From Winogradskyella vidalii (GTDB lineage: Bacteria > Bacteroidota > Bacteroidia > Flavobacteriales > Flavobacteriaceae), in the NCBI RefSeq assembly GCF_013403955.1, contig NZ_JABFDG010000009.1, positions 62,001 to 126,000 of the forward strand: 64,000 bases of DNA, in the 5' to 3' direction. Below the pieces are notes generated by a model. It was not told the origin of the DNA. It searched no databases and saw only the letters and a program-made list of their open reading frames with translations. The position numbers and the translations under genes were made by a program. How positions within the stretch are numbered: the first letter of the stretch is position 1; each line of letters begins with the position of its first letter. Positions 26,399 through 35,615 of this stretch are shown in pieces.

Positions 26399-27163
26399 AT
26401 GAGTAAAACTCAACATTTTAAATATTCTAATAGCATTATTGTCTACCCTTTGCTGATGCTATTTGCTATTTGGATGGTGTTTTGGTATCAAGTAAGAATA
26501 GATAGTAGTATTAAAGGTCTTGGTATAAGACCGCAAAAAATTGAAGGCCTTTTAGGTATTGTAACCAGTCCATTTTTACACGGCGACATCAATCATATTT
26601 ATAATAATTCTATCCCGCTTTTAATGCTTAGTATAGCTTTATTCTATTTTTATAATAAAATTGCTTGGAAGGTGATTGGTTTGGGAATCTTATTTTCAGG
26701 GTTTTTAACTTGGCTTATAGCAAGTAAAGGGAATCATATTGGTGCAAGTGGTCTTATTTATGTTTTAGTGAGTTTTATATTTTTTAAAGGAATCTTTGCC
26801 AAACATTATAGGCTTATTGCTTTATCCTTAGTGGTTATTTTCTTTTATGGCAGTATGATTTGGTATGTGTTTCCCATTAAAACGGGTATGTCTTGGGAAG
26901 GACATTTGTCGGGTTTAATTACGGGGTTCATTTTTGCATTGATATTTAGAAGGCAAGTAGCAAAGCCGGAACGCTACCAATGGGAAGAAGTAGATTACGA
27001 TGAAGATGATGACCCATTTATGAGGCATTTTGATGAAGATGGTAATTTTATTGAATTTGATCCCGAAGAAGCACAAGCAGAAGCTGAAGTCGAATCTGAA
27101 GTTAATGTCCCCAAAAAGAAAGCGATTAAAATCACTTACGTATTTAAGAAAAACGAAGACTAA
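26399..27163 (+). CDS. Rhomboid-family intramembrane serine protease
   Basis: 254 residues with six hydrophobic segments. The catalytic Ser is in NHIGASGLIYVLVSF and the catalytic His in SWEGHLSGLITGF; TSPFLHGDINHIYNNS is the conserved loop after the first membrane segment. The C-terminal 60 residues are cytoplasmic, very acidic, then basic. Rhomboids cut membrane proteins within the bilayer; the substrate is unknown. Transcription runs toward the rlmB remnant at 27214-27327. Confidence 0.9.
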   Translation: MSKTQHFKYSNSIIVYPLLMLFAIWMVFWYQVRIDSSIKGLGIRPQKIEGLLGIVTSPFLHGDINHIYNNSIPLLMLSIALFYFYNKIAWKVIGLGILFSGFLTWLIASKGNHIGASGLIYVLVSFIFFKGIFAKHYRLIALSLVVIFFYGSMIWYVFPIKTGMSWEGHLSGLITGFIFALIFRRQVAKPERYQWEEVDYDEDDDPFMRHFDEDGNFIEFDPEEAQAEAEVESEVNVPKKKAIKITYVFKKNED

Positions 27164-27213
27164 ATTTTTATCAGCGACAAACTGAAAATTGAAGACAGAG
27201 ACTGTATGCTTAA

Positions 27214-27327
27214 GAGCGTTGTCTAACCGCTTCATATAAAAAAGCACTACAAGCCACTGAAACATTAAGTGATTCTATCTCACCTAAAATAGAGAGTTTT
27301 GTTTAATGATCTATAACTTTTAAAAGC
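27214..27327 (-). pseudogene. Decayed copy of the rlmB 3' end
   Basis: About 105 bases align with the 3' end of the intact rlmB gene (29536-29641), nearly identical over the first 80 bases and weaker beyond. Read on the minus strand it gives LGEIESLNVSVACSAFLYEA and then VRQRS and a stop, against VRQRQ in the true gene, with an in-frame TAA upstream (VIDH-stop-TKL). It has no 5' part. The two copies flank the aryl-sulfotransferase gene as direct repeats, which marks a past insertion or duplication event. Confidence 0.9.
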
Positions 27328-27328
27328 A

Positions 27329-27368
27329 TAATAATGGGGGATGACTCTGTGTTTCGCTTCCATTATTA
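27329..27368. other. 9-bp inverted repeat at the remnant junction
   Basis: TAATAATGG (27329-27337) pairs perfectly with CCATTATTA (27360-27368). It begins directly where homology to rlmB ends. It may be a weak terminator for the sulfotransferase gene, though no T-run follows on the minus strand, or a trace of the element that inserted. Confidence 0.5.
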
Positions 27369-27440
27369 CAAAATATGTTTTTCAAAAAGAAAAAATATCT
27401 TGGTGGAAATATAATGTAGGTTATATTAAAGTGATGTCAT

Positions 27441-29075
27441 TTAACGTTTCATCACTTTTTTCACAATAATGTTTGATTCAGAATGAATTCTTAAAAAATA
27501 AATTCCATTTGCTTGATTAGATAAATCTAGAAAGTCAGTGCTGGTTTCTCTAACTTTATTTCCCAACATATCATATGCTTCAATTTTGTCAATAATTAAA
27601 CTTGTATTAATACTTACGAATCCTGTTGTTGGGTTTGGGGAAACGTTTGTTTCTGAGTGATTTGGTTTGGTTACGTCTAGAAAGTTATAACAATTGCTCA
27701 AATCTGGATTTAATTCAATAGGATTTCCGGGAGTTAAATCTTTTCCTATAAAAGCAGGGAAGTCAGTTGCGTATTTTATGGCTCTAAACGATGTGTGAGA
27801 AAAATCAGAAGGATTTTCACCTTGGCTAGCTTCATTTCCATTATTAGAGTTTATAGGGGTTATATATTCCCATACTACCGATTCATTTGGCGTGATTTCG
27901 AAAAAACGTCCATTACTACCTTCACATATTAAAGTATTACCATTAGGCAAACGTTGAGCACTACTTAAAATTCTAGAGAAAAAATCGGTTGGAGTTATTG
28001 GGTTTGTATAAGTGTAATCTGGATGTTCAGGACCGTAGGCCGTGTTAGATTGGTAACTGTATACACCAGGACTGTCTGTTTCTGGGTCAACAATTAAAAC
28101 TTCAGAAAATAAAGGGGTTCTATCAATACCATTATTAAATAACATAATCTTACCAGCATCAGTAAGACCCGACTCAATAAAATATGGAGAGTGCTGTCCA
28201 TAAAGTTTTCTATCAGCCTCTGTACCTTGATTATAAGATTTTGGATTTCCCCAACGGTATAAAAAGTCGCCACCTTTATTGTAAATGCCTCCAGAGCTAG
28301 TGGCTGCTTCAGCTGTAGTAGTTGAGTGGTCTATGATGTAGATTTCACTTAAATTTCTAGAGCTTATCACAATCTGATCTAATTCTAAATTGTACTGTAT
28401 GGAATTAAAGTGGAGCCAATTAGAACCTCCTGATTGGCCATTTAAAAAATTGATGTTTAGCTTTCCTGGATTTGAGCTTACGTTTCCAAAATTATCTTTA
28501 CTACTATCAAAATTTTGAATTAGGTGATCTTTTACATTCCATTCCCAAACAGGTGTTGCATTGTTTGTACCTGATGGTGAAACTTCAATAATTTGCTCGT
28601 TGTATAGATCAGATTCAGTCAGTAAATTAGGGTTTCTACCAGACTGTATAGCTTCAGCATTGCTCATTCGAGTAACAGCTAATATGAGTACATTTCCATT
28701 GGGCATTGGGAATATATCATGATGTTGTCGCATCATCGGTGTGTCATAAAAATATTGCCAAGTCAGATTACCGTCCCAATCAAAGATTTCTACTACGCCA
28801 CCTTGCCCACCAAAAGTAATATCTGAGCTAGATGTTCTGCCAGCTCTCAAGAGATTGCCATTTTCTAATAAATATACAGCAATACCTGAGGGGTAGGTGC
28901 TGTTCCATTGGTTTATGACTTCTCCACAATTATTAATGAGGAAAGTTTTATTATACGAAGTGAAGAGGGTATAGCCCTCATAAACGCCATCTAAAATTTT
29001 TTTAGTTCCAATGGTGTTTTGTGAGTAACTTAAATTTATGGTAATTAATAAAATGAATAGTAACTTTTTGGACAT
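27441..29075 (-). CDS. Aryl-sulfotransferase (ASST) family protein with T9SS C-terminal sorting domain
   Basis: 544 residues. A signal peptide (MSKKLLFILLITINLSYSQ) leads into a beta-propeller of the ASST type: VYLLENGNLLRAGRT, VEIFDWDGNLTWQY, MRQHHDIFPMPNGNVLILA and FNSIQYNLELDQIVISSRNL. ASST enzymes move sulfate between phenols through a catalytic His; HHDIF or a later His could serve, but I cannot fix which. The last 75 residues (NVSPNPTTGFVSINT to IIVKKVMKR) are a type A sorting domain, so the protein is exported by type IX secretion. It lies between two copies of the rlmB 3' end and is probably an inserted gene. Confidence 0.85.
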   Translation of the reverse strand: MSKKLLFILLITINLSYSQNTIGTKKILDGVYEGYTLFTSYNKTFLINNCGEVINQWNSTYPSGIAVYLLENGNLLRAGRTSSSDITFGGQGGVVEIFDWDGNLTWQYFYDTPMMRQHHDIFPMPNGNVLILAVTRMSNAEAIQSGRNPNLLTESDLYNEQIIEVSPSGTNNATPVWEWNVKDHLIQNFDSSKDNFGNVSSNPGKLNINFLNGQSGGSNWLHFNSIQYNLELDQIVISSRNLSEIYIIDHSTTTAEAATSSGGIYNKGGDFLYRWGNPKSYNQGTEADRKLYGQHSPYFIESGLTDAGKIMLFNNGIDRTPLFSEVLIVDPETDSPGVYSYQSNTAYGPEHPDYTYTNPITPTDFFSRILSSAQRLPNGNTLICEGSNGRFFEITPNESVVWEYITPINSNNGNEASQGENPSDFSHTSFRAIKYATDFPAFIGKDLTPGNPIELNPDLSNCYNFLDVTKPNHSETNVSPNPTTGFVSINTSLIIDKIEAYDMLGNKVRETSTDFLDLSNQANGIYFLRIHSESNIIVKKVMKR

Positions 29076-29099
29076 TATATTTTGCTTTTTCTAAGAGTA

Positions 29100-29132
29100 C
29101 AAATCTACTATATTTCTTTTTGGTTAGTTAAA
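29100..29132 (-). promoter_or_regulatory. Promoter of the aryl-sulfotransferase gene
   Basis: On the minus strand TAGATTTG (29107-29100) is a perfect -7 box, with TTTA (29132-29129) 21 bases upstream, and the ATG is 24 bases downstream. The spacing equals that of the rarA promoter. Confidence 0.5.
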
Positions 29133-29349
29133 GTTAGTAGTTTAATAACTATAATAGATAGTAAGTTGTTGTTTGTTAAGGGGTAAGCTCTTAGTTTTGG
29201 TCAGCCTTAAGTTCTTGAATAATTTAAAGGTTTCTAATAAGTCACTATTAAGAACTAGGGTTAAGTAGAATTAAATTTTAATTGATTATTGGTTTATTTT
29301 TATACTTGCTGAGTTTGTCTTATTTTTTTGTTCTTTAATTGATAAGGTG

Positions 29350-29390
29350 TTTTAAGCTTTTATAATAAGATGAATTTTAAAAGCTTAAAA
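29350..29390. repeat. 13-bp perfect inverted repeat
   Basis: TTTTAAGCTTTTA (29350-29362) and TAAAAGCTTAAAA (29378-29390) pair perfectly over a 15-base spacer. No T-run follows on either strand. It lies inside the segment bracketed by the rlmB copies and may be a regulatory dyad or an element end. Confidence 0.6.
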
Positions 29391-29525
29391 GATAGTGTTG
29401 TGTTGTTTGTAATAAGGGAGTTTACTTATACATGTATAAAAATGTGGAGATGATAAAAATTAAATCAATTAAATGACTAAAAGGTGTGTACTGTAAATTC
29501 AGATTAATTTATAAATAAGTCTTTT

Positions 29526-30260
29526 CTATTGTCTTTGTCTAACCGCTTCATATAAAAAAGCACCACAAGCCACTGAAACATTAAGTGATTCTATCTCACC
29601 TAAAATAGGAAGTTTTGCTTGTTCATCTACGACTTTTAAAACTGAAGGATTAATTCCTCGGCCTTCAGAGCCCATAATTATAGCACATGGTTCTTTAAAT
29701 GAAACATCATATAAATAGTGCTCTGCTTTTTCAGTGGCAGCGACAACTCTTATTCCTGAAGATTGCATGTGGAACACTGCATCTTTAATATGATCAACCT
29801 TGCAGATTGGCATTTTAAAAATAGCACCAGCACTTGTTTTTATGGTATCGCCATTTATTGGAGCACCACCTTTTTTCTGAATAATAATACCATTTACACC
29901 AGTACATTCTGCGGTTCTAACAATAGCACCAAAATTTCTAACATCACTTAATTGGTCTAATAAAAGGAATAAAGGTGTTTTTCCAGATTCAATAACGCTC
30001 ATTACTAAATCGTCAATGTCATGAAACGCAATAGGTGAAATCTGTGCCACAGCACCTTGGTGATTACCACGTGTTAATCGGTTTAATTTTTCAACAGGCA
30101 CATAAGAAGAATTGATGCTTTCTGAACGTATTAAGTGCTCTAATTCTTTGAATAGTTCACCTTGAAGTCCTTTTTGCATAAAAACTTTATCTATAGTTTC
30201 ATTAGATTTTATAGCTTCAATAATAGCTCTAATTCCAAATACTGTGGTTTCTTTTTCCAT
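29526..30260 (-). CDS. rlmB: 23S rRNA (guanosine-2'-O-)-methyltransferase, TrmH/RlmB type
   Basis: I start at MEKETTVFGIRAIIEAI (ATG at 30260), 244 residues; the nine codons that would extend the frame upstream read through a terminator. The N-terminal substrate-binding part is followed by a SPOUT knot: LLLDQLSDVRNFGAIVRTAE (motif 1), IIMGSEGRGINP (motif 2) and LPILGEIESLNVSVACGAFL (motif 3). RlmB methylates a guanosine of the 23S rRNA peptidyl-transferase region (G2251 in E. coli). A decayed copy of its 3' end lies 2.3 kb away at 27214-27327. Confidence 0.92.
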   Translation of the reverse strand: MEKETTVFGIRAIIEAIKSNETIDKVFMQKGLQGELFKELEHLIRSESINSSYVPVEKLNRLTRGNHQGAVAQISPIAFHDIDDLVMSVIESGKTPLFLLLDQLSDVRNFGAIVRTAECTGVNGIIIQKKGGAPINGDTIKTSAGAIFKMPICKVDHIKDAVFHMQSSGIRVVAATEKAEHYLYDVSFKEPCAIIMGSEGRGINPSVLKVVDEQAKLPILGEIESLNVSVACGAFLYEAVRQRQ

Positions 30261-30273
30261 GCGGTAAAGGTAT

Positions 30274-30306
30274 AAAAAAAGCCTCATAAGATAATATGAG
30301 GCTTTT
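30274..30306 (-). terminator. Terminator of the susCD operon
   Basis: GCCTCATA (30281-30288) and TATGAGGC (30295-30302) form an 8-bp stem with a 6-base loop. On the minus strand seven T residues follow (30280-30274), and four T lie on the plus side. It sits 20 bases after the susD-like stop and just before the rlmB start. Confidence 0.88.
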
Positions 30307-30325
30307 AATTATTTGAAATGTATTA

Positions 30326-31768
30326 TTACATTATATCCCAGAATAATTTAGTGGTCTGTGAATCTCCTCCTATAGCAGCAGAAGCAGCGTCCCAATTGTC
30401 TACGTTTAAATTTTGCTCATCTACAGGATAAGTGTATCTAAGTGGTACTGGGTTTTCTGATTCAACGGCAATATTCATTACTGGATAATCATATTTTCTC
30501 CATACAGTCCAACCTTCAAATCCTCTATTGTACATGGCTAACCAAAATTGTGTTCCAATTTTCTCTCTCCAGGTACCAGATGCTGAAGCATAATCAACCT
30601 CTGGATCTGCTAGATAGTTAGTGATATCAGTCGTTTCTCCTCCCCAATATTCGATTGAGGCGGTAATACCATTGTTATAAAACTCAGTGGCCGTTCCTCC
30701 AACAGCATAGGTGCGTTCGGCAGCTTCAGCTAAATAGAATGATACCTCTGAGTAATCTATTAATACTCCTGCAAAAGTTGCTTCATGCAACAAGTCACCT
30801 AATTGTGAATTTGTAGTATAGCTATTAGAATCACCATAGTCACCACCTACATAGGTGTCTGGCCCTACATTTTCTCTAAAATAAAATGGTCTTCTTGGGT
30901 CATCTAAATCATTCATTATATCTACAATAGTGTTTGCAGCAACAAAATCTTGACGACCAGACTCCACTAAATCTACCCATAATGGATTTGTGTTTGGAGT
31001 TGCACTTTGGTAGTTTAATAAAGCATTATCTGCGTTAGATGTAAACACTCCTGAGGCTACAGCAGACTCTACAGTGCTTCTTGCTAATGTAGGGTTTATA
31101 TCTGTAAGGCGAATTCCTAGTCTTAGTTTTAGGGAGTTAGCAAACTTTTTCCAAGCAGTCATATCTCCACCATAGATTCTGTCTCCAACACTTCCGAAAC
31201 CTTCTCCAGAGTCAAAATTTGCAATAACAGCATCAATTCTATCAATTAAATCTGGGTAGATTACAGTTTCAGCATCATCATAAGCAGGTAGAGAAAATTC
31301 CTCTATTTTTAATGCTTCCGTATAAGGGATGTCTCCAAAGGTGTCTACAAGTTGCTGCCAAGTATATATAGAAAGTACTTCTATTTGTGCTAAACGCCCC
31401 TCTTTTTCCTCTGAAGTTAACTCTGCATTAGCTATAACTTTCTCTTTTGAGTCATTAAGGTCAAATAAGACATTGCTATACATTTCTGTCCAGTGAGAAT
31501 CTGTAATTGTTCTACCATTTAAATCGTAGTTAGATTCATCAATATAAGTAGTTTGCGTAAAATATTGGGCAAACAATTTAAATACGTTATTATTTACATT
31601 TGTGCTAGACATTTGATCAAACAAACTTTTAGTAGCAGAGGTAAATAACACATCCTCGGTAACCTGAGTTGGATTCTTAGGGTCCTTGTTTAAATCGTCA
31701 TATTGGTCATCACTCATACAGGAAAAGATGAGCGAAAGGCTTAATATCGGTATAAATATTTTTCTCAT
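30326..31768 (-). CDS. SusD/RagB-family outer-membrane lipoprotein
   Basis: 480 residues with a lipoprotein signal (MRKIFIPILSLSLIFSC, lipidated Cys at 17) followed by SDDQYDDLNKDPKNPTQV, the SusD-like start. TPR-like helices carry STYLAEAAERT-type text (read here as VSFYLAEAAERTYAVGG), and the C-terminal part has YNRGFEGWTVWRKYDYP, typical of the SusD_2 branch. It acts as the surface lid that binds ligand over its SusC partner. It starts 11 bases after the SusC gene. No polysaccharide enzyme is near, so the nutrient may be a peptide or glycan imported as such. Confidence 0.92.
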   Translation of the reverse strand: MRKIFIPILSLSLIFSCMSDDQYDDLNKDPKNPTQVTEDVLFTSATKSLFDQMSSTNVNNNVFKLFAQYFTQTTYIDESNYDLNGRTITDSHWTEMYSNVLFDLNDSKEKVIANAELTSEEKEGRLAQIEVLSIYTWQQLVDTFGDIPYTEALKIEEFSLPAYDDAETVIYPDLIDRIDAVIANFDSGEGFGSVGDRIYGGDMTAWKKFANSLKLRLGIRLTDINPTLARSTVESAVASGVFTSNADNALLNYQSATPNTNPLWVDLVESGRQDFVAANTIVDIMNDLDDPRRPFYFRENVGPDTYVGGDYGDSNSYTTNSQLGDLLHEATFAGVLIDYSEVSFYLAEAAERTYAVGGTATEFYNNGITASIEYWGGETTDITNYLADPEVDYASASGTWREKIGTQFWLAMYNRGFEGWTVWRKYDYPVMNIAVESENPVPLRYTYPVDEQNLNVDNWDAASAAIGGDSQTTKLFWDIM

Positions 31769-31779
31769 AATAATTTTTT

Positions 31780-34700
31780 TTAAAATTGTAATTTTAAGCT
31801 AGCGCCTATTTCTCTTATCGAAGGGTATGCTCCTGATTGATATCCTTGAACATTTCCAGACCCTAATCCAGATTCTGGATCAGAATAAGGAAGGTCTTTA
31901 TGTATGATCCATAAATTTCTACCAATTATAGAAATTGATGCATTGGTGAAAGGTAAAGCATCTAATGTTTTCTGATTAAAGCTATAGGTCAAACTCAATT
32001 CTCTAAGCTTTACAAATGAAGCATCATAAACATGTGCTGCGTTTGGAGTATTTACATATCCCCAAGGGTTAGCATATGTTGTAGCACTAGCCCTGATGGT
32101 ATTTGGTGTTCCATCGGCTTGTACTCCAGGTAAAATGACACCTCCACTATCTGCTCCAGAAGTTACAGGGTTTCTAACAGGGTTTCCTAAATCATTGGTC
32201 CCTGCTGTAAAGTCATATAGACCTGTTGCGTAACCGTACCAAGTATCTAGAGAAAAAATATCGCCTCCTTTTTGAATATCAATTAAAAAACCTAAGCTTA
32301 AGTTTTTGTAAGAAAATGTATTAAATACACCACCTTTCCAGTCAGGGTTTACATTACCAATAACTTCATTTGAAGTGTCGGAAGTTAGGTAGTAACCATC
32401 AGTTCCAACTACTTTTTCTCCATTTTCATATACATAGTCTGTTCCTCTTATCGTTCCATAAGCTTCACCTGGAGTTGCATTTATTGAAACTCCTCCTTGA
32501 AGATCTGCAAGTTGTAAGTTATTAATGCCATCTTGTAGTTTAATAACTTTATTTTCGTTTTTAGACCAATTTACGGATATGTCCCATTTGAAATTGTCAG
32601 TTTTAATAGGTGTTCCATATAATTGAAGCTCTAAACCTTTATTTTCTATTGTACCAGCATTAAGCCAATTTGAAGCATACCCAGTAGAACTAGAAACAGG
32701 GACATTAACAATTTGGTCTTCTGTTGTTGTGTTGTAGTACGCAAAATCAAAACCAGCTCTTCTGTTTAAAAAGGACATCTCTACTCCAAACTCGTATGAG
32801 TTTTGTTGCTGGGGTTTTAATTCTAAATTATTTAATGCTGTAGGGTTTGATGCAACTCCAGATCCATTAAAAGGTGCTGAAATATTATAAGTATTATACA
32901 CTCTGTAAGGTCCGGTATCATCACCAACTTCTGCATAATTAGCTCTTAATTTTCCAAAAGTTAACCAGTTTGCTTCTACAAAATTAGAAAAGACAAAACT
33001 TCCAGAGACGGAGTAATAGCCGTAGGTATTATTTTCTTTTGGTAGTGTTGACGATCGGTCTCTTCGGTAAGTTCCTTCTATAAATGCAAAGTTATCATAA
33101 CCTAAGCTTGCTCTTATAAAAGCACCATCTACCATTTTGGTAGCGTCATATTCGGTAGGGGCTTCTATAGGATTTACGGAGTTTGATAGCGCATATAATC
33201 CTGGGATACCTAAACCACCATTGGTTACTGCTCTAACAGATTCCCAAGTTTGTCTTCTTAAATTCAGACCAATATTTCCGTCTAAGTTTAGTTTGTCGGT
33301 TAAATCTTTATTGAAATTGACAAAGAAATCGTAGTTGTATTCTGCAACTTGGTTATTAAACCTAGAGTATTGAGATACGTTTGCACTTCCTACATTAGTA
33401 CGTTCCTCTTGCAACTCTGTATAGGTGTCGTAAGAGAACCTTCCCATAACACTTATCCAGTCATTTATTTTGTAATCTAATGTTACATTACCAAAATATC
33501 TATTTCTAGAATCTGTTTCGTAGTTTTCGTAAAAGGTCCAATAAGGGTTGTCAGAATATATTGGAGATAAATTTGTGCCAGAACTCGTATTCCATGTGAT
33601 ATTTTCTCGTGTAGCAAAATAAGCATCCTTTTGTGCTGCAAGGTCAACGTTAGTTTGAAACCATTGTCTAAATTGCTGCATTACATTATTAGCATCATAA
33701 CCCGTACCATAACGTCCTTTTCCACTTGCTTTAGTGTAGGTAAAAGTTGTTGAGGCAGTTAATTTGTCGGTGAATTGATGAGAACCATTAAAAGTGATTG
33801 AATTTCTTTTAATCTCACTGTTTGGTAGATTTCCTTCCTGTAGCATATTGGTGTAGCCTAGTCTAAACGAGCTCGTTTCATTTGCTCCATCTAAGCCTAC
33901 GGAATTAACATAGGTTCCAGAAGTACCCCATACATAATTTGCATCATTTTCTCCTGCAACCCATGGTGTAGCTTGTTGGTAGCTGTCTAATTGAGGGAAA
34001 ATTGAAGTCCACTGGTGAACTAATGTATTGGGGTTAAAGGCTGCTCCATAGGATGCGTCTTCAGTAAAAGGTACTGTAAGATCTCCGATTCCATTGCCTG
34101 TTATATCTTCAAAATCATTAAAATATTGATCTTCAGTTGTCCCGTAATAAGGGCCATAACCAGCACCATATTTGGTTTGATAATTTGGTAATGTTTCGTC
34201 ATCGGCAGTTCCAGCCATAAAACTCGAATTAATTGTAATACCAATACCTTTTTTGGTCGTTCCTTTTTTTGTTGTAATAATAATTGCGCCATGCATCCCT
34301 CTTGAACCGTAAAGCGCTGTTGCTGCAGCTCCTTTTAATACGTTCATAGATTCTATATCATCAGGGTTGATATCTGATGCCGCATTACCATAATCATATC
34401 CACCTTGTCCTAATGTTTGTGCGCTAGTATTTGTGTTAGAGTTACTAACAGGTACGCCGTCTATTACAAAAAGTGCTTGATTGTTGCCTGAAATAGAATT
34501 ACTTCCTCTAATTACAACATTGGTTGATCCCCCAAGTGTTCCAGAGGATTTAATATCTAAACCAGCAACTTTACCAGATAAAGAATTTACAAAATTAGAG
34601 CTTTTAACTTTAGATACCGCTTCTCCATCTACTTCTTGAGTAGCGTATCCTAAACTCTTTTTGTCTCTTTTGATTCCTAATGCTGTAATTACAACTTCAT

Positions 34701-35013
34701 CTAAAGCAGCTGTGTCTTCCGCTAGAGCTGCGTTAATGACATTTGATGTGCCAACTGTTTTTTCTAGAGGTTTTAACCCAATGTAACTAAAGATGATGAT
34801 GTCACCAGTATTTACCATTAGGGAATAATTCCCGTCAAAATCGGTTTGAGTTCCATTGCTTGTTCCTTTAACAACAATATTTGCTCCAGGAAGTGGTATG
34901 CCAGAGGGGTCTGTTACTTTTCCTGAAATTGTCTTTTCTTGTGCAAAAGTTAATTGCACAGCTAACACTAATAGTAGTGTTAGAGTCTTACTAAAATTTG
35001 TTTTCATATACAT
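31780..35013 (-). CDS. SusC/RagA-family TonB-dependent outer-membrane transporter
   Basis: 1,077 residues (1,075 if the second ATG, at 35007, is used, which gives MKTNFSKTLTLLLVLAVQLTF). In order: signal peptide, a carboxypeptidase-regulatory-like domain (ISGKVTDPSGIPLPGANIVV), a plug (LFVIDGVPVSNSNT; VLKGAAATALYGSRGMHGA) and a large beta-barrel ending in a terminal Phe (GASLKLQF). It imports large nutrients with its SusD partner, driven by TonB. The pair stands alone, without a sigma/anti-sigma or hybrid two-component regulator next to it. Confidence 0.94.
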   Translation of the reverse strand: MYMKTNFSKTLTLLLVLAVQLTFAQEKTISGKVTDPSGIPLPGANIVVKGTSNGTQTDFDGNYSLMVNTGDIIIFSYIGLKPLEKTVGTSNVINAALAEDTAALDEVVITALGIKRDKKSLGYATQEVDGEAVSKVKSSNFVNSLSGKVAGLDIKSSGTLGGSTNVVIRGSNSISGNNQALFVIDGVPVSNSNTNTSAQTLGQGGYDYGNAASDINPDDIESMNVLKGAAATALYGSRGMHGAIIITTKKGTTKKGIGITINSSFMAGTADDETLPNYQTKYGAGYGPYYGTTEDQYFNDFEDITGNGIGDLTVPFTEDASYGAAFNPNTLVHQWTSIFPQLDSYQQATPWVAGENDANYVWGTSGTYVNSVGLDGANETSSFRLGYTNMLQEGNLPNSEIKRNSITFNGSHQFTDKLTASTTFTYTKASGKGRYGTGYDANNVMQQFRQWFQTNVDLAAQKDAYFATRENITWNTSSGTNLSPIYSDNPYWTFYENYETDSRNRYFGNVTLDYKINDWISVMGRFSYDTYTELQEERTNVGSANVSQYSRFNNQVAEYNYDFFVNFNKDLTDKLNLDGNIGLNLRRQTWESVRAVTNGGLGIPGLYALSNSVNPIEAPTEYDATKMVDGAFIRASLGYDNFAFIEGTYRRDRSSTLPKENNTYGYYSVSGSFVFSNFVEANWLTFGKLRANYAEVGDDTGPYRVYNTYNISAPFNGSGVASNPTALNNLELKPQQQNSYEFGVEMSFLNRRAGFDFAYYNTTTEDQIVNVPVSSSTGYASNWLNAGTIENKGLELQLYGTPIKTDNFKWDISVNWSKNENKVIKLQDGINNLQLADLQGGVSINATPGEAYGTIRGTDYVYENGEKVVGTDGYYLTSDTSNEVIGNVNPDWKGGVFNTFSYKNLSLGFLIDIQKGGDIFSLDTWYGYATGLYDFTAGTNDLGNPVRNPVTSGADSGGVILPGVQADGTPNTIRASATTYANPWGYVNTPNAAHVYDASFVKLRELSLTYSFNQKTLDALPFTNASISIIGRNLWIIHKDLPYSDPESGLGSGNVQGYQSGAYPSIREIGASLKLQF

Positions 35014-35615
35014 TATTTTGAGTTAGTCTTATTCAAAAGTCCTAATAATAAGTTAATATTACAATAAATAAATCATAAAATTTGTCAGATTAATGCATTA
35101 TTGTCATAAAAACACGTGAAATAACGTGTATAGTTCAGTGTGGCTTTTTTGCAGTTTACAACTTGATTTTTTTGCCTTTTAGTTTTCCTATTTATGAAGT
35201 TTAATTTTAGTTAGTTACTTTTTAGAGTGTGGATAAAACCCCAAAAGCATATAAATTATTTTACAGTTTGTTGAATAGGCCGTTAAAGGATTGCTGGTTT
35301 TTTATTAGTTATTGCAAATGAGATTGCTACTGTCTCTTGCTAATATTTTTTTCTAACAGAAATTAGCATTAATTGAGATAAAATAATATTTGGTTTTGGA
35401 AGATTGTGTAGTGTGACGTCAATAAAAGAAACTTTATTATTAACGTCATAAATTATGATAATTTGTACCTATATGTAGTTGTAATTTGCCTTAGTTTTTA
35501 ACCGTTTATTTATTATAATATTGGTCTTTGTATAAATTTTGAGAAAAATAGATTTTGAGAGTTTGTTCTGATAAATCTAAGATTACAGATGTGGTTGTTA
35601 GAATTTTCCTATCCG
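35014..35615. other. 600-base gap upstream of susC
   Basis: No ORF. It holds two dyads: ACACGT (35112-35117) with ACGTGT (35124-35129), a 6-bp inverted repeat 100 bases before susC, and the composite dyad at 35414-35448 listed separately. No perfect TAnnTTTG box for susC was found. The length suggests a long regulatory leader. Confidence 0.5.
35414..35448. promoter_or_regulatory. Composite dyad upstream of susC
   Basis: TGACGT (35414-35419) pairs with ACGTCA (35443-35448), and inside it AATAAA pairs with TTTATT. The two stems together make an imperfect 35-base hairpin. It may be an operator for a dimeric regulator or a terminator for a transcript crossing the gap; no T-run follows. Confidence 0.4.

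Larger units (their letters stand above)
29076..29525. other. Gap between the sulfotransferase gene and rlmB
   Basis: 450 AT-rich bases with no ORF. Two items are visible: a promoter for the sulfotransferase gene and a long inverted repeat at 29350-29390, both listed separately. The stretch belongs to the segment that lies between the two rlmB 3' copies. Confidence 0.6.

Noticed and set aside
30261..30287. Upstream extension of rlmB by 9 residues
   Set aside because: These codons are read from the susD terminator hairpin, and MEKETTVFG is a good family start.
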